Below are positions 1-5,475 of a stretch of DNA of 7,573 nucleotides, one piece after another (the stretch's first letter is position 1; each line of letters begins with the position of its first letter). The position numbers and the translations under genes are program-made. The DNA lies in the NCBI GenBank assembly GCA_003149555.1, contig QCWE01000015.1, forward strand, positions 1-7,573, written 5' to 3'. Source of the stretch: Candidatus Aquiluna sp. XM-24bin5 (GTDB taxonomy: Bacteria > Actinomycetota > Actinomycetia > Actinomycetales > Microbacteriaceae). The notes below the pieces were generated by a model. The model had not been told where the DNA came from, did no database searches, and saw only the letters and a program-made list of their open reading frames with translations.

Positions 1-18
1 TTTTGGCATTTTCCTCCC

Positions 19-24
19 TATAAT
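19..24 (+). promoter_or_regulatory. Perfect TATAAT -10-like hexamer
   Basis: The hexamer TATAAT at 19-24 matches the sigma70 -10 consensus exactly. At normal spacing its -35 box would lie at or before base 1, outside the window, so the promoter cannot be fully judged. It sits inside a small inverted repeat, GCATT (6-10) and AATGC (22-26). If used, transcription would start near base 31 and give a leader of about 60 nt before the first recombinase. Confidence 0.35.
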
Positions 25-27
25 GCA

Positions 28-57
28 TTGAAATTAAATAAAACATGACCGCATAAT
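28..57 (+). promoter_or_regulatory. Putative sigma70-type promoter of the operon
   Basis: TTGAAA (28-33, five of six to the -35 consensus) is followed after 18 bases by CATAAT (52-57, five of six to the -10 consensus), within AT-rich DNA of about 31% GC. Transcription would begin around 63-66, just ahead of the Shine-Dalgarno sequence at 76-80. The five later genes have almost no intergenic DNA, so this or the TATAAT just upstream probably drives the whole cluster. This is prediction from consensus only. Confidence 0.45.
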
Positions 58-75
58 TCAAGATCGAAGAAGTCT

Positions 76-80
76 AAAGG
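76..80 (+). promoter_or_regulatory. Ribosome binding site for the TTG start at 91
   Basis: AAAGG at 76-80 lies 10 bases before the TTG at 91, a somewhat long but usable spacing. It decides the start: an in-frame TGA at 46-48 closes the frame upstream, no ATG or GTG lies between it and 91, and the next in-frame ATG is codon 41, which would cut off a good part of the N-terminal region. Confidence 0.5.
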
Positions 81-90
81 ATTTACTTAC

Positions 91-1320
91 TTGCCAGCTG
101 CACAGTATCGGTATTTTGATCATGTCAGAACGCATATTCGGCCAAATGGTGAGCGCTTCCCCACGGTCTTTGAAAGCAATGGTGCTCCAGCACATTACCC
201 AACCTGCTTGATGTTGAACTTACGCGCAAAGAACTCTGCGTCCGCAACGTTGAAGGCAGCAGCATCTGATCTTGTCCATCTGGGGCATGTTTTAGCATTT
301 GAAGGCCTCTCTGATCTCAACAAGCGTCTGGAGGATGGGCGTTACCTTGATGACTCAGAGATCGAGAACATCTGTGAAAGCATGGGACTACAGACTTCAC
401 TCTTGCGTCAGTTGAACGATCCAAAGGTCAGCCCGATAAAGCGGGCTACATTACTGCAAAAGGCTCCGGCGGTCGCGAACAACACCAAACACCGTCGGAT
501 TACGACATGCGCTCAGTACATCGACTTGGTGGCTAGGATCGGAGAGGCGCAGGCCAGTCCCCATCAGCGCCGAGAGAGAGTGGCACGTCGCTTGGATATG
601 GTGAAATTTTTCAAATCTCTTAGACCAAAAGGACGTTCTTCCCGCGTTCGAACTGCGGTTCGTGCCGATGATCTTGCCAAGGTTATTTCTTTCATTTCCA
701 CAGGCGACCCTTCGGCGGTATGGAAGACCCCGCATCTCCAAGAGCGCAATTGGGCTATTGTTACGCTTCTAACGCTTGGTGGATTGCGGCAAAGCGAGTT
801 ACGTCAGCTACGTGCTGATGACATTGACACAAACCAATGCACTGTAGCAGTTCATCGGCGTCCCGATGACCCTGATGATCCAAGAGTTGATGAGCCAAAT
901 GCAAAGACTGCCGACCGTATCATTCCCATATCGCACGAAGTGGCTGATCGTCTTGATGCCTATCTACTTGGATGTGGCCAAAATAGTGCTTTAATAAGCG
1001 GATCGCCATTTGCATTTTTGTCGGCGGGCAACAATTCCTTCGGTCGCCCAATATCAAGCACTATTGTTGAGGAAGCGGTTCGTCAACTTGGGGAACATCT
1101 TGGGGTTGAGAGGCTTCACCCACACGCCCTCCGAAGCGCTTGGGTTCAAGATCTTGCAAACTGGGCCTCTTCGGAAGGTATCGAGCCTGCTGAGCTCGAC
1201 AGATTTGCCAACTACCTTGGCGGTTGGAGCTACTTCAGCAAAAGCGCATCTCATTACCGAGGGGATCATTTAACCCAAAAGGCATTTGAGGCTGGCCTTA
1301 TTGTTGAGGAAGCGCGGTGA
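91..1320 (+). CDS. Tyrosine recombinase/integrase, first of three (R1)
   Basis: A 409-residue DNA breaking-rejoining enzyme of the phage integrase (tyrosine recombinase) superfamily, expected to cut and rejoin DNA through a 3'-phosphotyrosine at element ends or target sites. Residues about 45-175 should form the helical core-binding domain, and about 185-400 the catalytic domain. Catalytic residues that I can place are Arg233 in GLRQSEL (with Glu236), a probable beta-hairpin Lys272, His345-x-x-Arg348 in HPHALR, Trp379 in LGGWS where most members carry His, and nucleophile Tyr389 in ASHYRG. The set looks complete; Trp at box III is also seen in Cre. The TTG start is supported by AAAGG at 76-80 and suggests low expression. 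Its stop overlaps the GTG of the next recombinase (GTGA). It resembles Tn554 TnpA in general type, but I cannot assign orthology. Confidence 0.93.
   Translation: MPAAQYRYFDHVRTHIRPNGERFPTVFESNGAPAHYPTCLMLNLRAKNSASATLKAAASDLVHLGHVLAFEGLSDLNKRLEDGRYLDDSEIENICESMGLQTSLLRQLNDPKVSPIKRATLLQKAPAVANNTKHRRITTCAQYIDLVARIGEAQASPHQRRERVARRLDMVKFFKSLRPKGRSSRVRTAVRADDLAKVISFISTGDPSAVWKTPHLQERNWAIVTLLTLGGLRQSELRQLRADDIDTNQCTVAVHRRPDDPDDPRVDEPNAKTADRIIPISHEVADRLDAYLLGCGQNSALISGSPFAFLSAGNNSFGRPISSTIVEEAVRQLGEHLGVERLHPHALRSAWVQDLANWASSEGIEPAELDRFANYLGGWSYFSKSASHYRGDHLTQKAFEAGLIVEEAR
1306..1320 (+). promoter_or_regulatory. Shine-Dalgarno and GTGA stop-start overlap (R1/R2)
   Basis: GAGGA at 1306-1310 is 6 bases before GTG at 1317. 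The GTG shares bases with the TGA stop of the first recombinase (1318-1320). This fixes the GTG start of the second gene and indicates translational coupling of the two recombinases. Confidence 0.7.
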
Positions 1321-2813
1321 CTGTTGTTCAATCCACCCTACCCCAAGTACGCTCAAACCTTCGAAGATCAGCGCATGGTTTGACGTTTAATCTCTCGGAC
1401 GACGTTTGGGTTTTACGGAAGGCTGGTGGTCACACCGCTTTACATTGGACACCTGTAGCTGAACTTGTGACTGCGCAGTTTAACATTCAGATGCGTGAGG
1501 TATTCGCCAGAATTGCGTCTGTCACTCCGGCATTATCCTGCAAAGCTTATCAGATGGTGCTTAGGAATTTAATCGCCTTTGGAAACGAGCAAGCGGGCTG
1601 TAACATTAATTCTCTTAGCGCAGAGGCTTTTTCTGGTTGGCTTGGCACGCAACCAGGCCCCGCAAAAATTGCGCAAATCAAAACTTTATTCAAAATGTGG
1701 ATAAATCTACGGGGGAAAGGAATCGATGTTGAAGCTCTCGAACTCGGCCATCGTGTTATCGTGCCGAAATCGGACAGTTACGCCAATGTCCTGACATGGG
1801 ACAGTGATTTTGGACCTTATCGACCTTCAGAAGACGAAGCGATACGGATTGCTCTGGATGATGCGTTTAACGAGGGTGACATCTGCATCAACAAATATGC
1901 CTTGTTCCGTGTTTTACGTGGGACTGGGATGCGCATCGGTTCTGTCGTCGACCTCAAGCTTGAAGATCTTCGCCAGGATAATGGGCGTTGGTTCCTCCGT
2001 ATTCCTCACGAAAAGCAGCGTGGCGTCGCGGGGTGGCGTGTGCAGTTCATGCCCTGGAAGCCCATCTCGCAAGGACTCGCGAATGTGCTGCAAATGCATA
2101 TCGAAGCAAATGTCCTACCTAAAGTTCATCAAGATACCGAAGTCCAAATAGCTCCATTGTTCCCTCGCGTTCGAGCAAAAGACCTTTCGTTGCCATCCGC
2201 GCACTTACCCACCTCAACAGCTCAATCGACATATAAATCTGTGATAGAACGCCTTGCAGTAGTCAGCCCCATCACAGGCCGCATTATCACAGGTCATCCT
2301 CATCGAGATCGGCACACCTATCTGACCATGCTGGCAATGAACGGCTGCACTGCCGATGAAATTGCAGCAAATGCTGGTCACAGTTCCTCGAAATCTTCGG
2401 AACCATACGTTCATGCCGCAATTGATCACTTCCAGCGGATGGAAAAGTTTGTTGGGGCAGCATTCATTCCCATTGCAGACCGGTTCTTGGGTGCCGTAAC
2501 CACAAGCGCGAGAGACAGTCACGCCGACGATCCGATCATAGATGCGCACGCATCTGGCGTTGGGTCCTGCCAGATTGGTGGATGTAGCGCCATTGAAGCA
2601 GGCGTTGCGCCATTGGCCTGCTACACCTGCAGAAAGTTCCGTGCATGGGCAGACGCGCCCCATGCTGACCTGCTGGAAATGTTAATAGAAGACGTTGAAC
2701 GACTGCGTGCCGAAGGCCATGCAACCGTCGCAGATACGCGCCTTCCAACGATCATCGCAATTGGGGATTTGCTTGAGCGTATTCGCCAAGAAGGGGGGCA
2801 AGACGATGGGTAA
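1317..2813 (+). CDS. Tyrosine recombinase, second of three (R2), with C-terminal Cys cluster
   Basis: A 498-residue tyrosine recombinase, longer than simple integrases (about 300-400). The N-terminal core-binding part runs to about residue 165 and the catalytic domain from about 170 to 385. Catalytic residues are Arg206 in GTGMRIGSV, Lys233 in HEKQRG, His329-x-x-Arg332 in HPHRDRHT, His355 in NAGHSS, and nucleophile Tyr364 in SEPYVHA, nine residues after the box III His. The acidic residue that usually sits three after the first Arg is Ser209 here. A C-terminal extension of about 110 residues carries Cys418, Cys423, Cys435 and Cys438 (C-x4-C-x11-C-x2-C), a possible zinc ribbon, followed by a charged helical tail. 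The GTG start is set by GAGGA at 1306-1310. The 3' end overlaps the next gene by 8 bases. Active-site completeness suggests a working enzyme; its separate role in the trio is inference. Confidence 0.92.
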   Translation: MTVVQSTLPQVRSNLRRSAHGLTFNLSDDVWVLRKAGGHTALHWTPVAELVTAQFNIQMREVFARIASVTPALSCKAYQMVLRNLIAFGNEQAGCNINSLSAEAFSGWLGTQPGPAKIAQIKTLFKMWINLRGKGIDVEALELGHRVIVPKSDSYANVLTWDSDFGPYRPSEDEAIRIALDDAFNEGDICINKYALFRVLRGTGMRIGSVVDLKLEDLRQDNGRWFLRIPHEKQRGVAGWRVQFMPWKPISQGLANVLQMHIEANVLPKVHQDTEVQIAPLFPRVRAKDLSLPSAHLPTSTAQSTYKSVIERLAVVSPITGRIITGHPHRDRHTYLTMLAMNGCTADEIAANAGHSSSKSSEPYVHAAIDHFQRMEKFVGAAFIPIADRFLGAVTTSARDSHADDPIIDAHASGVGSCQIGGCSAIEAGVAPLACYTCRKFRAWADAPHADLLEMLIEDVERLRAEGHATVADTRLPTIIAIGDLLERIRQEGGQDDG

Positions 2814-4395
2814 GGTTCTGGTCTTCACCCCTCAATCAGATGACGCCCGCCAGAACTTTGGTGACTACATCGAGAGTGCGCAAGCCCTGCCCTTCATCCG
2901 CGGAGCAGCGTTCTCTTGGGGTGATCCCAAATGGCAGCTTGATGGTTTGGCAAAACGTGAACGCGCAAAAACGCCCGCCATCATCAATTACAAAGGGCTT
3001 TCTGGCCCCTTTGGAGCTTTTGGAAGGGCTTTTGTTGCACATAGGATCGGCGAAACTATCGGTTCGCCGAAGCAGATTGGAAAATACGCAAAGCCTATCG
3101 CACGCCTTCGAGATCTCGCCGCAACAGCAGAGCGGCTTGGCATCCGCCATCCAAGTGACTTAACGCTTGAAGTATTCGATGAAACCGCTTCAGCCCTCAC
3201 GGAAAACAGCTCAAGCCAATACAGTCTCGGACAGCAACTCAGGGACCTCAAATGGGTGCATGATGCTTTGACTAACGCGGTGATACTAAATGTACCCTTC
3301 GACTGGCAGCCGCACATCACTGACAGTACAAACAAAAGAAACCGCATAAACCCCAATAAATTGGGTCGCCCCCTGACAGATCGAGAACTTGAAGCGATTG
3401 CTCATTCATGGCGCAACGCCGAAACCCCAAGAGATGTGTTTGTCTCTTCAGTCTTGGTGTTGATGTGCTGTGCGCCAATGAGAATTGAAGAAGTGCTGTC
3501 GTTACCCGTTGAATGTGAAGTGCTTCCGGATCCTGGGGATGGCTTCCGCGGCGGGCTTCGCTGGCGCCCCAAGAAAGCTGGCCGACCACAAATTAAATAC
3601 GTGCCAGAGGCAATGATCCCGATCGCCCATGAAGCCTTGAGCCGCATTCGCGATGTCACTGGACCAGCCCGTATGGCAGTCCAGAAGCGAATGGAAGGTG
3701 ATGGAAGCATCAATGTTCCAGGCGAATTTCCAATTTTTGATGCGGCGACAGGCCTCAGTTACGGCGAAGCTCTATGTGTCGGCCTGAAGGGGCTTCTGAC
3801 TGTAAAACAAACCGTCAACCTACATGTAGTCGAACGCATCACATATATGCAAATTAGACGCGCTATGCTCGGGGGTTTGAGGGCAACCAGTCTATTCCAT
3901 TCAACCGGTGCCCTTGAAGAAGATGAACCTGCCTTCGAATTGACGACGCACATGGCACGACACTACCTCAACACCATTGCGCAGAAATCTAATGTACCAC
4001 AGGCGGACATTGCGCTTTGGTCAGGCCGCAAGCTTGTCACCCAGAACAATGCATACGACCACGAAACAGCAGAAGAACTGGTGGAACGGATCAAGTCCAA
4101 ACGCAGACCTGAGAAGCTTCCAGTAATCAAGATCGACAATCGCGCAGCGTGGGAAATGTCTATTGTTAAAGAAACAGCGCACACAACGCAGTTCGGGTGG
4201 TGTCAGCAGTCCCTGCGCCAAGATCCTTGCCAAATGTTTGGACAATGCCTGAATTGCCAGCACCTTGTTTGCGTTAAGGGCGCTGAAGGCAAACTCATCA
4301 ATATCAAGTCCGAGCTTGAAAAGGAACAGACGCTTCAGAGAGCGGCCTTAGCAAAAAAAAGAGCAAGGATATCCGGTCAAGGACCGTTGGCTTGA
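2806..4395 (+). CDS. Tyrosine recombinase, third of three (R3); frame ends early after an A8 run
   Basis: As read in one frame this encodes 529 residues. The ATG at 2806 (MGKVLVFTPQ) follows AAGGGGGG at 2791-2798 and overlaps the end of the second recombinase by 8 bases; the same frame is open further upstream to an ATG at 2695, but that would lie deep inside the previous gene. A large N-terminal region (1-190) precedes the catalytic domain. I see Arg226 in APMRIEEV with Glu229, Lys256/257 in RPKKAG, His382-x-x-Arg385 in THMARHY, Arg408 in WSGRK where box III His is usual, and nucleophile Tyr417 in NNAYDH, nine residues later. A Cys cluster follows: Cys466, Cys475, Cys481, Cys484, Cys489, similar in style to the C-terminal regions of Tn554 TnpB-like recombinases (from memory). 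The natural protein probably continues 74 codons in another frame, for 592 residues; see 4353-4360 and 4361-4585. Confidence 0.88.
   Translation: MGKVLVFTPQSDDARQNFGDYIESAQALPFIRGAAFSWGDPKWQLDGLAKRERAKTPAIINYKGLSGPFGAFGRAFVAHRIGETIGSPKQIGKYAKPIARLRDLAATAERLGIRHPSDLTLEVFDETASALTENSSSQYSLGQQLRDLKWVHDALTNAVILNVPFDWQPHITDSTNKRNRINPNKLGRPLTDRELEAIAHSWRNAETPRDVFVSSVLVLMCCAPMRIEEVLSLPVECEVLPDPGDGFRGGLRWRPKKAGRPQIKYVPEAMIPIAHEALSRIRDVTGPARMAVQKRMEGDGSINVPGEFPIFDAATGLSYGEALCVGLKGLLTVKQTVNLHVVERITYMQIRRAMLGGLRATSLFHSTGALEEDEPAFELTTHMARHYLNTIAQKSNVPQADIALWSGRKLVTQNNAYDHETAEELVERIKSKRRPEKLPVIKIDNRAAWEMSIVKETAHTTQFGWCQQSLRQDPCQMFGQCLNCQHLVCVKGAEGKLINIKSELEKEQTLQRAALAKKRARISGQGPLA
4353..4360 (+). other. 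A8 homopolymer, frameshift or slippage site in R3
   Basis: Eight consecutive A residues lie within codons 516-519 of the third recombinase. Before the run the coding frame is that of the ATG at 2806. After it, the frame with protein-like content is offset by +1. Loss of one A (A7) in the mRNA, gain of two, or a +1 ribosomal shift would join them as ...ALAKK then EQGYPVKDRW. Runs of eight or more A are known sites of RNA polymerase slippage in bacteria. A one-base indel from mutation or sequencing is the plain alternative. Confidence 0.6.
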
Positions 4396-4585
4396 TCTCT
4401 TTGCAAAGAAGATCGCTCGATTGGAGGAGCTGATTGCAATCTTGGAAAGCCCTGATGTTGAAGACGGTGCAGTCATACAAAATGGTCGCGCAGGCCCAGA
4501 ATTACTGCCTCAGTTCGATATGACGGCCTTTGGTAAGGCCCGGCACACCGCATCAATCCCCCCCAGCAAGACTGCCGTGAAGTGA
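4361..4585 (+). other. Out-of-frame C-terminal continuation of R3 (74 codons)
   Basis: Reading from 4361 in the +1 frame gives 74 codons ending in TGA at 4583-4585. The product starts EQGYPVKDRWLDLFAKK and continues with an amphipathic helix (IARLEELIAILE) and an acidic DVEDGA segment. It looks like genuine protein: charged helices and no stops, directly continuing the helical Lys/Glu-rich region before the A8 run. In that frame a TAG at 4349-4351 closes it upstream, so it cannot be an independent gene with a good start. It also fills an otherwise empty 196-base gap and ends 6 bases before the next ATG, matching the tight packing elsewhere. I read it as the true C-terminus of the recombinase, reached by slippage or separated by a frameshift. 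Confidence 0.72.
4374..4386 (+). other. Small hairpin downstream of the A8 run
   Basis: CGGTC (4374-4378) and GACCG (4382-4386) form a perfect 5-bp inverted repeat around a 3-base loop, beginning 13 bases after the A run. It could stimulate slippage or be chance. The stem is short and the spacing longer than in most ribosomal frameshift sites. Confidence 0.25.
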
Positions 4586-4591
4586 CGTGGG

Positions 4592-5038
4592 ATGGCAACA
4601 AAAGGCGTAAAACAACTTCGAGACAAACACATCACATGGCTGACGGATTGGATATTAAGTTCGAAGGATGTCCCATCATACCGTGAAATCTGTGATGCAC
4701 TTGAGGCACGTTGGGGCATCCAGAGGGACCCTGATGTTATCCGTAAGCGACCTGAGGTCCAAAGAGCGCTTGATGCACGAAAAACGGCTGAAAAGAGCAA
4801 TCGACCAGTGCAATCAAAGCGACCGACATCAAGGCGCATGGAGCAACTGGAGAACCAGGTTCAGAGGCTGGACGCAGAAGTCGCGGCACTCAAAGCGGAA
4901 CGCGACGCGCTTGTTGAGAGAAACCTCGCACTCATAAATGCAATGAAGGCCAATCAAATCCCTGAACATCGAATTGAGCGGCCTCTTGGGGTAATCAACC
5001 GAGACCCGACAGTGCTGCAGACTCGAGGGCAAACATGA
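4592..5038 (+). CDS. Small HTH-like protein with basic segment and leucine zipper (TnpC-like)
   Basis: A 148-residue protein I cannot name. Residues about 24-63 look like a small helical DNA-binding unit (PSYREICDALEARWG, then DVIRKRPEVQRAL). Residues 63-82 are rich in Lys and Arg. Residues 86-114 form a regular leucine zipper: Leu86, Leu93, Leu100, Leu107 and Leu114 at every seventh position, with Val90, Val97, Arg104 and Asn111 at the alternate core positions. No signal peptide or membrane segment is seen, so it should be cytoplasmic and dimeric. The ATG at 4592 has no strong Shine-Dalgarno (only a GGG two bases away), but lies 6 bases after the stop of the continued third recombinase, so translation may depend on coupling. 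The gene overlaps the next by ATGA. By position and shape it resembles TnpC of Tn554-type elements, which influences transposition. It may be a diverged paralogue of the next gene. Confidence 0.8.
   Translation: MATKGVKQLRDKHITWLTDWILSSKDVPSYREICDALEARWGIQRDPDVIRKRPEVQRALDARKTAEKSNRPVQSKRPTSRRMEQLENQVQRLDAEVAALKAERDALVERNLALINAMKANQIPEHRIERPLGVINRDPTVLQTRGQT
5021..5038 (+). promoter_or_regulatory. Shine-Dalgarno and ATGA stop-start overlap
   Basis: GAGGG at 5025-5029 is 5 bases before the ATG at 5035, which overlaps the TGA at 5036-5038 of the upstream gene. This fixes the start of the second small protein and couples the pair. Confidence 0.65.
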
Positions 5039-5475
5039 CGAAATCTGGTATTGAATTGGGTCGTGAACATGCGGCTCGACTTGAAGCATATCTTGCAGAA
5101 ATCGACCGTCTTCCGTCACGAGCAGGCAAGCCAAACATGACCGCAATTGCTCGGGCATGCGGCTTTGATCGCCAGGTTCTTTATAAAAACCCCACCTGCG
5201 CATCAATGCTTGAAGCCGCCCTTGAAGAATGTGGCCTTGATGCTCCAGAGGCCCGAAATGATCAGGAAGGCACTGAACTCGTTCCAGCAAGTAAGCTTCG
5301 GGAAGCTGAGCAGCGCAACAGTTCTTTAGAAAAGAAGATAAGCGAAATGCGTGCTCGCATTGTTGGCTTGGAAGCACTCCTCCGTCGGAGAGAGATAATT
5401 GATGAAGAGCTAACGTCACGTGGGCGTCGATCAGCTTTGCCTTCGACCCCCTTGTTTGGGGAGAATGCGGAGTGA
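5035..5475 (+). CDS. Small HTH plus coiled-coil protein, TnpC/DUF6262-like
   Basis: A 146-residue cytoplasmic protein with two parts. Residues about 35-62 (MTAIARACGFDRQVLYKNP) read as a helix-turn-helix. The LYKNP ending is what I recall for TnpC/DUF6262-type proteins encoded after tyrosine recombinases in Tn554-like elements. Residues about 88-119 form a regular heptad coiled coil: Leu88, Asn95, Ile102, Ile109 and Leu116 alternate with Ala91, Leu98, Met105 and Leu112. This predicts a DNA-binding dimer, perhaps a heterodimer with the upstream protein, that could mark element ends or steer the recombinases. The tail from about 127 is basic then disordered-looking. The start overlaps the upstream stop (ATGA) with GAGGG ahead; the stop overlaps the helicase GTG. 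Family assignment is from motif memory and not a search. Confidence 0.82.
   Translation: MTKSGIELGREHAARLEAYLAEIDRLPSRAGKPNMTAIARACGFDRQVLYKNPTCASMLEAALEECGLDAPEARNDQEGTELVPASKLREAEQRNSSLEKKISEMRARIVGLEALLRRREIIDEELTSRGRRSALPSTPLFGENAE
5458..5475 (+). promoter_or_regulatory. Shine-Dalgarno and GTGA stop-start overlap before the helicase
   Basis: GGGGAG near 5458-5463 precedes GTG at 5472, which shares bases with the TGA at 5473-5475. The same GTGA device joins the first two recombinases, which favours this GTG over the in-frame ATG at 5520 as the helicase start. Confidence 0.55.

Noticed and set aside
2214..2663. Cysteine-containing minus-strand frame opposite the second recombinase
   Set aside because: It is antisense to the catalytic and Cys-cluster region of a clearly real recombinase and has no promoter or family features.
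2695..2805. Upstream ATG at 2695 as the start of the third recombinase
   Set aside because: It would overlap the previous gene by over 100 bases with an unlikely N-terminus. The ATG at 2806 has a strong AAGGGGGG ahead of it and the same tight overlap style as the other junctions.
91..4395. Classical RIT (recombinase in trio) element
   Set aside because: Three overlapping recombinases fit the idea, but the second and third proteins are much longer, carry Cys clusters, and are followed by TnpC-like genes and a helicase. Features look closer to Tn554-type systems.
41..5145. A 13-base exact direct repeat, AAACATGACCGCA, at 41-53 and 5133-5145
   Set aside because: A repeat of this length is roughly expected by chance in 7.5 kb, and the second copy is inside the HTH coding sequence. 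It does not extend beyond 13 bases.
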